Of a stretch of DNA of 46,089 bases, positions 8,404 to 17,260 are shown piece by piece (position 1 is the first letter of the stretch; the number at the start of each line of letters is the position of its first letter). The position numbers were made by a program, and so were the translations under genes. Source of the stretch: Candidatus Neomarinimicrobiota bacterium. GTDB lineage: Bacteria; Fidelibacterota; Fidelibacteria; Fidelibacterales; Fidelibacteraceae. Below the pieces are notes generated by a model, which searched no databases, was not told where the DNA came from, and saw nothing but the letters and a program-made list of their open reading frames with translations. The stretch lies in NCBI GenBank assembly GCA_021157965.1, contig JAGGVO010000006.1, positions 1 through 46,089 on the forward strand. Direction: 5' to 3'.

Positions 8404-10153
8404 TTAAATGGAGTTCTTTCAGCTGTTTTTCATCCACCACATCGGGGGCATTATCCATGGGGGATTGGGCGGTGGTAGTTTTGGGGAAGGCAATGACCTC
8501 ACGGATGGAATTTGTCCCGGCCAGAATCATCACCAGCCTGTCAAAACCAAAGGCGATCCCGCCATGAGGTGGAGCTCCGTATTGAAAGGCATCCAGAAGG
8601 AAACCAAATTTCTGACGTGCATCTTCATAGGATATCCCCAGAACCCGAAACATCTTTTCCTGCAATGTTTCACGATAGATACGAATACTGCCTCCGGCAA
8701 TTTCATTGCCATTCAGAACCAAATCATATGCCATGGCGCGGACCGATTCGGGATCTGTTTCCATACTGTCTTCATCCTCCGGACGGGGAGACGTAAAAGG
8801 ATGATGCATCGCCACGTAACGGTCCTCTTCCTCACTTCTCTCAACAAGGGGAAAGTCGTTGACCCACAGTGCTTTATATGTATCTTTCTCAATCAGGTTT
8901 AAATCTTTTCCCAATTGTAAACGAACAGCCCCAAGCGCCGTTAATGCCGTAATCCATGCATCAGCACTAAAGAAAATCAGATCCCCGGGATTTGCACCGG
9001 ACACCGCAATCAATTCCCTTGCCAGAGAATCATTAAAAAACCTGGAAATACCGCCTGAGAGTCCTCTCTCCTCTACCTTAACAAATGCCAGTCCTTTGAG
9101 GCCGTATTTCCTGGCAAGATCTGTATATCCATCTATTTGTTTCCGGGACAAATTGCTCCCACCGGGGACCCGCACTCCGCGAACCACTCCCCTTGAGGCC
9201 AGCACGGACCGGAAAATCTGAAAATCGGATTTTACTGCTATTTCATCTAAGGCAAATAATGGCAGATCAAAACGGGTATCGGGCTTGTCACTCCCAAAAG
9301 TTTCCATGGCATCATGGTAGGATAAAACAGGCAACGGTAATGTCAGATCAATATCTTTCACTTCTTTCATCACACTGGCTAACAGGCGTTCTCCCATGTC
9401 TCTTACATCCGGCTCATCCACAAAACTCATTTCGATATCAATCTGGGTAAATTCAGGTTGCCGGTCCGCCCGAAGATCCTCATCCCGGAAACATTTGACA
9501 ATCTGGTAATATTTATCAAAACCGGAGACCATCAGAAGCTGTTTATAGGTTTGGGGAGATTGTGGCAGGGCATAAAAGTGTCCCTTATGCAGACGGCTGG
9601 GGACAAGAAAATCCCGGGCACCTTCCGGAGTGGATTTCATGAGAACTGGCGTTTCAATTTCCAGAAAATCCTCCCGGTTTAAAAAGTGCCTGACAGCCTG
9701 GGCTGCTTTATGGCGTAGCAGAATATTTTTTTGCAGGGTTCGTGTCCTCAAATCCAAATAACGGTATTTAAGACGCAGATCTTCACTTCCCGTTTCCCGC
9801 CTTGTAATTTCAAAAGGCGGTGTTTTGGCTTTATTTAAAAGTTCCACCTCTTCTGCCAACAATTCCAGAGTGCCGGTCTCCATTTTTGGATTAACAGCTT
9901 CCTCAGGTCGCAGGGCAAGTTGTCCCTTCACCGCAATAACATCTTCAGGAGTCATTTTTCTCACACTTTCACGCAGGGATTCCGGCAGTTCGGTCCCTAC
10001 CCTGACCTGAATCATGCCATACCGGTCCCGGATATCCAAAAAATATATTCCTCCCAAATCTCTGCGGGTATTTATCCAGCCATTGACAATCACGGTTTGT
10101 CCCACCAGGGACTCTTTTAATTCATGGCATCGGTGTGTACGCTTTAAATTCAT
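8384..10153 (-). CDS. aspS: Aspartyl-tRNA synthetase
   Basis: A 589-residue bacterial-type class II synthetase that charges tRNA-Asp. Order: OB-fold anticodon domain (VNGWINTRRDLGG), catalytic domain with motif 2 (FRDEDLRADRQPEFTQIDIE), a bacterial GAD insertion, and motif 3 (GGIAFGFDRLVMI). At the position where non-discriminating AspRS usually carries His (RRRDHGG), this protein has Leu (TRRDLGG), which favours a discriminating enzyme; that is inference. ATG 10153 has AGGGAG at good spacing; the frame is open to 10192 but without an RBS. The last codons and the stop overlap a degenerate heptad repeat. Confidence 0.95.
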   Translation of the reverse strand: MNLKRTHRCHELKESLVGQTVIVNGWINTRRDLGGIYFLDIRDRYGMIQVRVGTELPESLRESVRKMTPEDVIAVKGQLALRPEEAVNPKMETGTLELLAEEVELLNKAKTPPFEITRRETGSEDLRLKYRYLDLRTRTLQKNILLRHKAAQAVRHFLNREDFLEIETPVLMKSTPEGARDFLVPSRLHKGHFYALPQSPQTYKQLLMVSGFDKYYQIVKCFRDEDLRADRQPEFTQIDIEMSFVDEPDVRDMGERLLASVMKEVKDIDLTLPLPVLSYHDAMETFGSDKPDTRFDLPLFALDEIAVKSDFQIFRSVLASRGVVRGVRVPGGSNLSRKQIDGYTDLARKYGLKGLAFVKVEERGLSGGISRFFNDSLARELIAVSGANPGDLIFFSADAWITALTALGAVRLQLGKDLNLIEKDTYKALWVNDFPLVERSEEEDRYVAMHHPFTSPRPEDEDSMETDPESVRAMAYDLVLNGNEIAGGSIRIYRETLQEKMFRVLGISYEDARQKFGFLLDAFQYGAPPHGGIAFGFDRLVMILAGTNSIREVIAFPKTTTAQSPMDNAPDVVDEKQLKELHLRVEGYE

Positions 10154-10277
10154 GGTGTCTCCCTGTTTACCGGGTAAAGTTACAGAAAGCAAAGCATTTC
10201 TAAAACTGAAAGATATCCGTCGTTTTCAGCCCTTGTAAGCCTGCATAAGTTTATTTAGCTTTATACGGAATCAAGGC

Positions 10278-10619
10278 ATGAACCCGGAAATTTCAGGAGA
10301 TGTCAATCTTATAAAAAGTAGCCCTGTCTCTGAACTGACAGGCTCCATCAATATCCTCAATGACGCTTACAGAATTCAGCAAACCCTGAGCATTAAAGTA
10401 AACGGAAGAATGGCTACATCGGAAATATCATTTCTTTTGAATGTCAAGAAAATATCATCAGACCAACTCTTTGTCAGTTATAAAAAGACATTTATATTGG
10501 GTCAAAACCGTGAGATAATCCCCGATAAGGCTTCGGCTGAACATGAACTCAACCGGAACATTTTCATCCGGACCACTCGGGGAGGAATAAACAATCCACG
10601 TGTTTTGATATTATTTTGA
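10278..10619 (+). CDS. Doubtful 113-residue ORF, unknown or remnant
   Basis: I do not recognise this product. It is rich in short beta-like stretches (LTGSINILND, LSIKVNGRMATSEISFLLNVKK) and has no signal peptide, TM segment or conserved motif. The start lacks a well-spaced Shine-Dalgarno; the frame is open upstream for a further 12 codons with no better start. It ends 26 bp before the next gene, in the same orientation. It could be a short real gene, or the remnant of a longer beta-rich protein. The region 10154-10277 before it holds nothing else I can support. Confidence 0.3.
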   Translation: MNPEISGDVNLIKSSPVSELTGSINILNDAYRIQQTLSIKVNGRMATSEISFLLNVKKISSDQLFVSYKKTFILGQNREIIPDKASAEHELNRNIFIRTTRGGINNPRVLILF

Positions 10620-10645
10620 AATTTACAAAACGATAGGGGAAAGGA

Positions 10646-12136
10646 ATGAAAGTAAAACAACTCATCTTACTGACAATTCTGTTTGCACTCATGGTATCCT
10701 GTGCCGGACGGATTGAAGCACCTGTTAAGGAAGCCAGAGCTGTCTGGTATTCCCGGTTTGAATATTGCGGATCCACAAGGACTCATAACCAGGACTCCAT
10801 CAAACTTCACATCAGTTCGGTGATTGACAAAGCGGCAGATGCCAATTTTAACATCATCCTTTTTCAGATCCGGGGAAATGGAGATGCCTATTACAAATCG
10901 GATATTGAACCCTGGGGAAAACATCTGACAGGTGAATTCGGAAAAGATCCGGGTTGGGATCCCCTTGAATACGCTGTAAAGAAGGCACACAGCCGCGGTC
11001 TGGAACTCCATGCCTGGATAAACACCTTTCCTGTTTGGCGAGGGACGGAACCTCCTGTGAAAACAAGCCCCCTTTCCCCCTATCTTGCCCATCCCGAGTG
11101 GCTCGTGTGTGGTACTTCCGGAAAACCCCAGCCTTTAACAAATCACTATGTATCCTTCTCTCCGGGGATTCCGCAGGTCCATGATTACCTGATTACCCTG
11201 GTAAAGGATATCGTCAGCCGGTATGATATTGACGGAATTCACTTTGATTATATCCGGTATCCGGAAGGCAGCACCAAAAACGGATACTCCCATGATTCAA
11301 TCAGTGTCCGGCGTTTTCAGGATCCTGAAGATGGAAATCCTTACGGACTGGAATGGGAAGACTGGCAACGTGAACAATTGAATCAGTTTGTCTACAAAAT
11401 GTACAATGCAATCCACGAAATGGATCCGGCCCTCAAAATGTCCGCCTCCACCATAGGCAGTTATAACAAAGGGACATGGAACGGTTATCATGCCGTATAT
11501 CAGGATGGTCGCCGCTGGGCTGAAATGGGGAAAGTGGATTATCTGGCCCCCATGATTTACTGGGAAAGAACTCATCCCATTCAGCCTTTTATGAAACGAA
11601 GTGAAGAATGGCGTGAAAATGCCTTCGATAGATACTGTTTCCCCGGTATGGGCAGTTACCGTTACAACACAGACAAAAAACCCCATACCTGGGATGAAAC
11701 ACTGGGGCAAATCAGAGATATGCGTAAAAAAGGGTTCCCGGGTTTTGTCTTTTTTGATGCCGGCAGCCTTGAAGGACACTGGGAGGATTTAGGGTTCAGG
11801 GAATTTGCCACTCCTGCCAACATTCCCCCCATGCCCTGGTTGAAAGTTCAGGATCCCGTTTTACCTGAAAATATTACCGTAGAAATGCTGGATAAAAACC
11901 TGATCCGGATCCGTTGGAACAATACGACAGATCAATGGCAACGATATAACATATTTGTTGCCAAAGGGGCTGATATCGATTCGCTGTCCTCACATCATCT
12001 TCGAATGGTTACACTCCCGGGTGCCAATACAGCCGAACTGAAAATCAGTAACCAGGATACACATATTGCCCTATCCGCACTTAATAAAGCATGGGTTGAA
12101 AGCCCTTTAAGCCGGGTTATTCCCTTCAGAGAATAA
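10646..12136 (+). CDS. GHL10-type (DUF187) glycoside hydrolase-like lipoprotein
   Basis: The 496-residue product starts with a lipoprotein signal (ILFALMVSC, acylated Cys at 19). A TIM-barrel of the family-10-like glycosyl hydrolase group follows: ARAVWYSRFE at the first strand, NIILFQIRGNGDAYYKSDIEPW, LELHAWINTFPVW, then DIDGIHFDYIRYPE with the candidate acid residues, and VDYLAPMIYWE. The last 100 residues form a fibronectin-III-like module (ENITVEMLDKNLIRIRWNN). Related proteins are cell-surface or periplasmic and are thought to act on peptidoglycan or polysaccharide; activity here is not proven. AGGGGAAAGG precedes the ATG. Confidence 0.85.
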   Translation: MKVKQLILLTILFALMVSCAGRIEAPVKEARAVWYSRFEYCGSTRTHNQDSIKLHISSVIDKAADANFNIILFQIRGNGDAYYKSDIEPWGKHLTGEFGKDPGWDPLEYAVKKAHSRGLELHAWINTFPVWRGTEPPVKTSPLSPYLAHPEWLVCGTSGKPQPLTNHYVSFSPGIPQVHDYLITLVKDIVSRYDIDGIHFDYIRYPEGSTKNGYSHDSISVRRFQDPEDGNPYGLEWEDWQREQLNQFVYKMYNAIHEMDPALKMSASTIGSYNKGTWNGYHAVYQDGRRWAEMGKVDYLAPMIYWERTHPIQPFMKRSEEWRENAFDRYCFPGMGSYRYNTDKKPHTWDETLGQIRDMRKKGFPGFVFFDAGSLEGHWEDLGFREFATPANIPPMPWLKVQDPVLPENITVEMLDKNLIRIRWNNTTDQWQRYNIFVAKGADIDSLSSHHLRMVTLPGANTAELKISNQDTHIALSALNKAWVESPLSRVIPFRE

Positions 12137-12143
12137 ATAATTC

Positions 12144-12172
12144 TTGCAAAAGCCTCTTTTTGATAATATACT
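12144..12172 (+). promoter_or_regulatory. Candidate promoter of the response regulator gene
   Basis: TTGCAA (12144-12149), a 17-bp spacer, then TATACT (12167-12172). It lies between the GHL10 stop and the regulator ATG and gives a predicted leader of about 30 nt. Confidence 0.45.
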
Positions 12173-12207
12173 TTTGAACGAGATTGTCATTCAAATGGGA
12201 AATTATT

Positions 12208-12567
12208 ATGAAAAAAATCGTAATTGTAGAAGACGAACGGATAATAGCTGATGATTTACAGCTCACGTTTAAATCGTGGGGTTATAATAACGTTGTGATA
12301 GTCAGCTCGGCAGAAGATCTGCTTGAACATCTGGATAATATCAAACCGGATTTAATCCTCATGGATATTATGCTACAAGGTAAAATGAACGGCATTGAGG
12401 CTGTCCACATCATAAACAAGAAAAAACCAATCCCCGTCATCTATATTACGGCTTATACCAACAAAGCCACCATCGACAAAGCGATAGAAACCAATCCCCT
12501 GGGATATCTTATTAAACCCTTTGAAGAGTATCGGCTGAAAGAAATAGTAGAAGCGGCCTTCAAATAA
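12208..12567 (+). CDS. Stand-alone response regulator receiver domain
   Basis: 119 residues, a single CheY-like receiver and no output domain. The acidic pair is EDE at residues 8-10, the phosphoacceptor Asp is in LILMDIMLQG, the switch Thr in YITAYTNK, and the conserved Lys in YLIKPFEEYRL. The GKMNGIEA sequence after the phosphorylation site is typical of receivers paired with PAS/HisKA_2-type histidine kinases. No kinase is in the window, so it is an orphan. The frame can be extended to a TTG at 12184, but ATG 12208 gives the normal receiver N-terminus. It is monocistronic between a promoter candidate and a terminator. Confidence 0.9.
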   Translation: MKKIVIVEDERIIADDLQLTFKSWGYNNVVIVSSAEDLLEHLDNIKPDLILMDIMLQGKMNGIEAVHIINKKKPIPVIYITAYTNKATIDKAIETNPLGYLIKPFEEYRLKEIVEAAFK

Positions 12568-12590
12568 ACGGATTCTGAAATAAACCAAAG

Positions 12591-12616
12591 ACAGCCGGTA
12601 TATACCGGCTGTTTTT
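12591..12616 (+). terminator. Rho-independent terminator after the response regulator
   Basis: ACAGCCGGTAT / ATACCGGCTGT forms a perfect 22-bp palindrome (12591-12612), followed by a run of T (12612-12616). It closes the regulator transcript 24 bp past the stop. Confidence 0.85.
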
Positions 12617-12738
12617 GGTTAGGAAAAGAAAATTGGATGAATGGATGAGCTGATAAATATCAACTCTTGACTTCAGTCCGGGTGATTGGAATGCGATAAG
12701 GCGAAGTGGCGAAGCATGAAGCCTCGAGCTTATAAATC

Positions 12739-13887
12739 TTATTTAAGTTTTTCAGTTTCTTTAAACGATCTGTCAGGGCGAAGTTGATGCAGGATATGGT
12801 CATATTCATGAAAAGTATCGGATAAAATTTCCGCTGTTATCTCTCCAAGCCCGGAGCCCAGCATAAAGCCCTGACCACACATTCCCGCCAGCAAAAAATA
12901 GTTATCCAAGCCCGGAGCCCAGCCCACCAGAGGAAAACCATCCGGTGTCATAGGATAGAGTCCGCGCCAAATCCTTCGAACTCTCAGATGCCTCAGGCGG
13001 GGATAGAGTTCAACCATCCGCCTGGAAATCATCGGCAGAAATTCCGAAGTATTCTCACAATCTTTGCCTTTAATGGGTGGTTCAGGTGTAATACAAAAAA
13101 CAACCTGTCCTTCATCATTTTGATAAAAATAGAAATTTGAAGAGCCTTTTCCGGGACGAATATCCACAACCATGGGTTCAAAAAACCGTTTAACCGGTTC
13201 TGTGATTCCTCCTTCATGAGAATCCGGAAAAACAGGGATATCCAGTCCCAATTTGGCATTCAGTTCCCTGGAATCCGCGCCGCTGGCATCGACAAAAAGA
13301 GCAGCACTATATACATCTTTATTTGTTTTTACTGAAAGAATTTTACCTGCATCTCTTTTATAATCCTCTACGGTTTCATCAAAGAAGAAATCGACACCGG
13401 CATCCCTTGCCAGACAGGTATAGGCATCAATGAGTTTCAGGGGGCTGGCTGATCCATCCTCCGGAGAAAAAGTTCCGCCTCTCAAGCCGGCAGAAGAAAT
13501 GCCGGGAACCCGGGATTCCACCTCTTTCCTGTCCGCCCAATAAATATTCAGTTGGTGTTCATGCTGGATTGTTAAAAGTTCTTTCAGGGCAATTTCATCC
13601 TTTTGAGTATAGGCAGGAAAAAGGTATCCTCCCTGAAACCAGCCCACATCATACCCGTAAACCTCTTTAAAATGTCGGACAATTTCCAGGCTGCGTTTAC
13701 AGATTTGAATTTTAGCCGGATCGGAGTGAGTAGCCCTGATGCCGCCGATAGCCGCCCGATTCTGTCCCCTTCCGGCAGAATGGTTCTTTTCGATAACGGC
13801 AGTTTTAAACCCCTTCCGGGAGAGATAATAACTTAAAGGAACTCCGATACTTCCCGCACCGGTCACAATCACATCATAATTTTTCAT
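12739..13887 (-). CDS. FAD-dependent amine oxidase subunit (SoxB / HcnC / glycine oxidase-like)
   Basis: A 382-residue DAO-family flavoprotein. VIVTGAGSIGVPLSYYLSR is the N-terminal dinucleotide-binding loop, followed by VIEKN and the RGQNRAAIGGIR substrate-side loop. The C-terminal FAD contacts are GLYPMTPDGFPLVG and LLAGMCGQGFMLGSGLGEITAE. The closest functional groups are sarcosine oxidase beta, HcnC and dye-linked proline or hydroxyproline dehydrogenase beta subunits, which oxidise a secondary amine or amino acid. ATG 13887 is used; it overlaps the preceding gene by 14 bp and follows GAAGAAG. Together with that partner it should form a membrane-independent dehydrogenase complex. The substrate is unknown. 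Confidence 0.8.
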   Translation of the reverse strand: MKNYDVIVTGAGSIGVPLSYYLSRKGFKTAVIEKNHSAGRGQNRAAIGGIRATHSDPAKIQICKRSLEIVRHFKEVYGYDVGWFQGGYLFPAYTQKDEIALKELLTIQHEHQLNIYWADRKEVESRVPGISSAGLRGGTFSPEDGSASPLKLIDAYTCLARDAGVDFFFDETVEDYKRDAGKILSVKTNKDVYSAALFVDASGADSRELNAKLGLDIPVFPDSHEGGITEPVKRFFEPMVVDIRPGKGSSNFYFYQNDEGQVVFCITPEPPIKGKDCENTSEFLPMISRRMVELYPRLRHLRVRRIWRGLYPMTPDGFPLVGWAPGLDNYFLLAGMCGQGFMLGSGLGEITAEILSDTFHEYDHILHQLRPDRSFKETEKLK

Positions 13888-15955
13888 GGGGATCTTCTTC
13901 ATTAACAATTGATTTCAGAGGTATTTCAACGCTGAGAGGTCTGTATTTTACAGGCACTACATCCTTCAAATCCACACCTGCTTTTTTAAACAGAGCCGGA
14001 TAGTGTACGGTACAGTTTTTCCCACCACAGGCTCCCATTCCCGCCCTGAGTACCTTCAAATGGTTCATATCCCTGACATGATGCTTTCGGATAAATTGGA
14101 CAATTTCGCCGGCAGTTACCTGTTCACATTGACAAACCAGGGCATGATCCGGGAAGTATTCAGGGGTCGGATTCGGACGATATCTTGTCACTTCCGGATT
14201 CTGAACACGTATTCCTGCAACAGATGTGGCCTTTTCCAGGGGAACTATCACATGAATCAGGTGAGTTTTTGTTTTTTTATCATAACGGATCCGCAGCACC
14301 TCCCCTTCGCCGATATCATGGCCTTCCGCATCTCTCAGGGGGATTTGTGAGCCCGTTGAAAATTCGGGAATAAATTCAAAGGGCAAAACGACTTCAGCCT
14401 GTTTTTCGTTTTTTTTTCGGGCCAGGACAATCGCAAGACCGGGACAAATGGACACACACTTACCACATCCCGTACAACCTCCGATATATTCAGGGATATC
14501 CATCAAATCGTTACGACGGCGTTTAAGGCGGATTGCATTAACGGGACATGACGCCACACAAGGATTGCAGGGAATTTCCTGGCTACAGCGAATCACCGGC
14601 TGAAATGTTTCTTTCAGCTGAATGGCCGGTATCTCCCAGGTTCTTCCAGGTTTACTTTTTAAAAGTTCAGCCTTGTGATACCACTCTTCCCGGACAGGCA
14701 TTTCTTTTCCCATCCGACGGGACAATTCCCGGGCAGCCAGTCTTCCACCAAACATAGCTGATGAGGCTTCAGCAATTTCACCGGCATCCCCGGCCTTTAC
14801 AACGGGAAAACCATAACGCTTTGCCACATCATAATATTCATCAATAGGCGTGAGTCCGGCAGCGATCAGGAGTGTATCCACCTGAAAAGTTTTTGCCGTA
14901 TCCAATAGAGGCCTGAATGACTCATCCACCTGTGCAATGGTGATATTCTCTAAAATATCCTTCCCTTCTGCCGATAAAATGGTATGATTCAGCCAGACAG
15001 GAACCCCCATTCGCCTGATTTTGTCCGCATGAACCTTATATCCTGTCACTTCCGGAAGTATATCACATATCCCGGCAACTTCAATGCCGGCCTGCAGGGC
15101 GTGATAGGCTGCAATGAGTCCCACGTTGCCGCTGCCAACAATAAAAATCCGCTTCGATGACAAAACCAAATCCCGGTTAACCAGTGTCTGAAAGGCACCG
15201 GCGCCATATACACCGGGGAGATCATTCCCGGGAAAAACCAGAGATCGCTCTCTGGCACCTGCACTGATCATCAATCCCCTGAAGGCAATTCTGCCATAGT
15301 ATTTGTTGTCTGCAAAGACACCGGCATAACCATCTTCGTAAATTGCCACAATGGGTGAATTCAATAAAATTTTAATATTGGGATGGTTCCGGACTTTCTC
15401 TGATAGAATCCGGGCAATGTCAATTCCCCGAGTTCCGGCATAACAGTCTTCCACAGAACCAAAGAACTTATGCGTTTGAAGCAGTAATTTACCCCCCAGG
15501 CGGTCTTTGTCTTCGGCGATAAGTACCGAATACCCCATTTCAGCACATTCAAGGGCTCCTGTGAGTCCCGATGGACCGCCTCCCACCACCAGCACATCAC
15601 AATTGTACTCTTTCTGGGATGTACCATGATATACCGTGTCGTCATAAGGGATTTCAGGCAAACCATCCAGAAGTTGCACGGACATATTTTCTTCCAGGGG
15701 TGTAACACAGGATTTTTGCGGTTTACCGTTGATGATCAGTGTGCAATGAGAACACTGGCCGTTGGCACAGTAAATTCCTCTGGCAGCATGATTTTTAGGG
15801 TGCCGCGACAATACATAAATGCCGTTGGCAATCAATGCCGTAGCAACAGGCTCTCCTTTTATTCCCTGATAGGATTTACCATCACATGTAAATGAAACCA
15901 TTTCAGGCTTATCGGGAACAGTTAAGATGGGGTGTTTAAGAATGCGCTTCTGCAT
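13874..15955 (-). CDS. Multi-cluster NAD(P)/FAD oxidoreductase (SoxA / HcnAB-like fusion)
   Basis: 693 residues in a telling order. An N-terminal 2Fe-2S domain (GIYCANGQCSHCTLIINGKPQKSC) corresponds to HcnA. A two-dinucleotide-domain flavoprotein follows (VLVVGGGPSGLTGALECA; IFIVGSGNVGLIAAYHA). Two 4Fe-4S motifs come next: CSQEIPCNPCVASCP (C-x5-C-x2-C-x3-C) and CTGCGKCVSICP. Last is a BFD-like 2Fe-2S module (LVCQCEQVTAGEI ... GMGACGGKNC). This is the alpha subunit of sarcosine-oxidase or dye-linked proline dehydrogenase-type complexes, accepting electrons from the FAD partner encoded downstream. ATG 15955 has AAGGA at good spacing; the longer frame to 16051 has none. Confidence 0.85.
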   Translation of the reverse strand: MQKRILKHPILTVPDKPEMVSFTCDGKSYQGIKGEPVATALIANGIYVLSRHPKNHAARGIYCANGQCSHCTLIINGKPQKSCVTPLEENMSVQLLDGLPEIPYDDTVYHGTSQKEYNCDVLVVGGGPSGLTGALECAEMGYSVLIAEDKDRLGGKLLLQTHKFFGSVEDCYAGTRGIDIARILSEKVRNHPNIKILLNSPIVAIYEDGYAGVFADNKYYGRIAFRGLMISAGARERSLVFPGNDLPGVYGAGAFQTLVNRDLVLSSKRIFIVGSGNVGLIAAYHALQAGIEVAGICDILPEVTGYKVHADKIRRMGVPVWLNHTILSAEGKDILENITIAQVDESFRPLLDTAKTFQVDTLLIAAGLTPIDEYYDVAKRYGFPVVKAGDAGEIAEASSAMFGGRLAARELSRRMGKEMPVREEWYHKAELLKSKPGRTWEIPAIQLKETFQPVIRCSQEIPCNPCVASCPVNAIRLKRRRNDLMDIPEYIGGCTGCGKCVSICPGLAIVLARKKNEKQAEVVLPFEFIPEFSTGSQIPLRDAEGHDIGEGEVLRIRYDKKTKTHLIHVIVPLEKATSVAGIRVQNPEVTRYRPNPTPEYFPDHALVCQCEQVTAGEIVQFIRKHHVRDMNHLKVLRAGMGACGGKNCTVHYPALFKKAGVDLKDVVPVKYRPLSVEIPLKSIVNEEDPHEKL

Positions 15956-15965
15956 AATAAGGTCC

Positions 15966-16775
15966 TTAAAGTGGTTGTGTATGGAATGAACTTCTTGTAA
16001 TGGCCCCCGAAGGAGATTGAACAACCGCGTCGATGCCGTACCGCCCCTCATCCGGAATCAGCAGCCCAGTATCCGTGTTAAAACGCCAGATACCCATTAA
16101 TCCCGCATCACTCTCAGTCTGGTCATAATGTACAGTCAATTTGGATGGATTGAACCGGTGAAAAGGGATCAAATCATGACTAAGGCTTCTGTCCCATAAC
16201 CGGCATTCATCGATGAGTCCGGCCCAACCAAGTGTGTTTGGATCTTCTTCATCCTGCCCGATTTCCAGGAGCATCTGATCCACTGAATCGGGAATAGTAG
16301 TGAAATAAGATGTTGACGTTCCAATGAGAGTGCTGTCAATCCAGAGTTCTATCAGGGATGCATTATAATTCAGGTTCACGGTCATAAGATGGAACCGGTT
16401 ATCCCATACCGGGTTTGAAATTGCTGCCCTGATCAGCGTATCGGATACTGATAAAAGATGCCAGTAAGCAGTGGAATCCCTGAATAAAGAGACAGAAAGG
16501 ACGGATTGAGAGCCTTGATGGACAGAAAACAGAGTCCTGTTTTCGGGAAATATCAGCGTATCCAGAGTAAAAAAGATTTCAAAACACCACACCCCGTCAT
16601 TCAGAAGCTCAAGGCTGTCATGAGGCCCTATCAGAATACTTTCATTTCCGGAAAGAAGAATCGAATGATATTCTGTTCGTGACTCTTCACAGGCCTGTAA
16701 AAGGATTATAACAGCAAAGGTCATCACAATCAAAAAGACAGGAAAGGAATTTTTATTTTTAAACTTATACGGCAT
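15966..16775 (-). CDS. LamG-like (concanavalin A-fold) lipoprotein
   Basis: 269 residues. The signal peptide ends in a lipobox (VIILLQAC). The body is one laminin-G/pentraxin-like jelly roll: a WCFEIFFTLDTL strand, FHLMTVNLNYNASLIELWIDSTLIGTS and the very typical WAGLIDECRLWDRSLS. Such domains bind glycans or mediate surface contacts; no enzymatic residues are evident. The start ATG at 16775 shares one base with the stop of the gene before it (TAATG), so translation is coupled. It ends 10 bp before the iron-sulfur flavoprotein. A cell-envelope lipoprotein in a redox operon is unusual. Confidence 0.75.
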   Translation of the reverse strand: MPYKFKNKNSFPVFLIVMTFAVIILLQACEESRTEYHSILLSGNESILIGPHDSLELLNDGVWCFEIFFTLDTLIFPENRTLFSVHQGSQSVLSVSLFRDSTAYWHLLSVSDTLIRAAISNPVWDNRFHLMTVNLNYNASLIELWIDSTLIGTSTSYFTTIPDSVDQMLLEIGQDEEDPNTLGWAGLIDECRLWDRSLSHDLIPFHRFNPSKLTVHYDQTESDAGLMGIWRFNTDTGLLIPDEGRYGIDAVVQSPSGAITRSSFHTQPL

Positions 16776-17260
16776 TACAGAACTTTCCAGAGAGCAGCTG
16801 CAGCGAGAAGAATCAATCCCGATACACCGATAAGAGTCCACCGTGTGCGTTGATACTCTTTTTCCAGATGAGCCAGCTCAAGCATAACCGGTTGCCACTT
16901 CATCATGACTACTGCCGTATCACCGGGAAAAATCCTGCATTCCCGGGATGAGCGATACAGGATGTCAAGATAGGTCTCCCTGTCAAGATACCGTATTTTT
17001 TTATCAGCTGTCGGCGGAAAAAAGGTGATCAGGTAATCACCGGGTGTCAAATTGCATTCTACGGGAAGAGGTGATTTACCTGCATAGGTTCCATTTATAT
17101 AAAATGGAATATTATCGGTATCACAAACAATAGAAAGGCATCCGGTGTTTTCACTGTATGCCTTCGAGGCCGTCACACTAAGAATGATAAGAACCAGTCC
17201 CAGTATCAGGCTGAATCTTCCCTCTTTTTTCCAAAAAAGACAGTGATTATTTATCGTCAT
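16775..17260 (-). CDS. PEGA-domain exported protein with C-terminal TM anchor
   Basis: 161 residues. An N-terminal signal or anchor segment (FSLILGLVLIILSVTASKAYS) is followed by one PEGA module (GCLSIVCDTDNIPFYINGTYAGKSPLP ending in LTPGDYLITFF) and a C-terminal hydrophobic helix (WTLIGVSGLILLAAAALWKVL). PEGA modules are small beta-sandwiches found in surface-layer and envelope proteins. ATG 17260 overlaps the ilvE stop by 14 bp. Two possible membrane segments would leave the PEGA domain in the periplasm. Function unknown. Confidence 0.65.
   Translation of the reverse strand: MTINNHCLFWKKEGRFSLILGLVLIILSVTASKAYSENTGCLSIVCDTDNIPFYINGTYAGKSPLPVECNLTPGDYLITFFPPTADKKIRYLDRETYLDILYRSSRECRIFPGDTAVVMMKWQPVMLELAHLEKEYQRTRWTLIGVSGLILLAAAALWKVL

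Noticed and set aside
12650-12738. Further octamer repeat (GGCGAAGT GGCGAAGC ATGAAGCC)
   Set aside because: Only two and a half units, too short and divergent to separate from chance.
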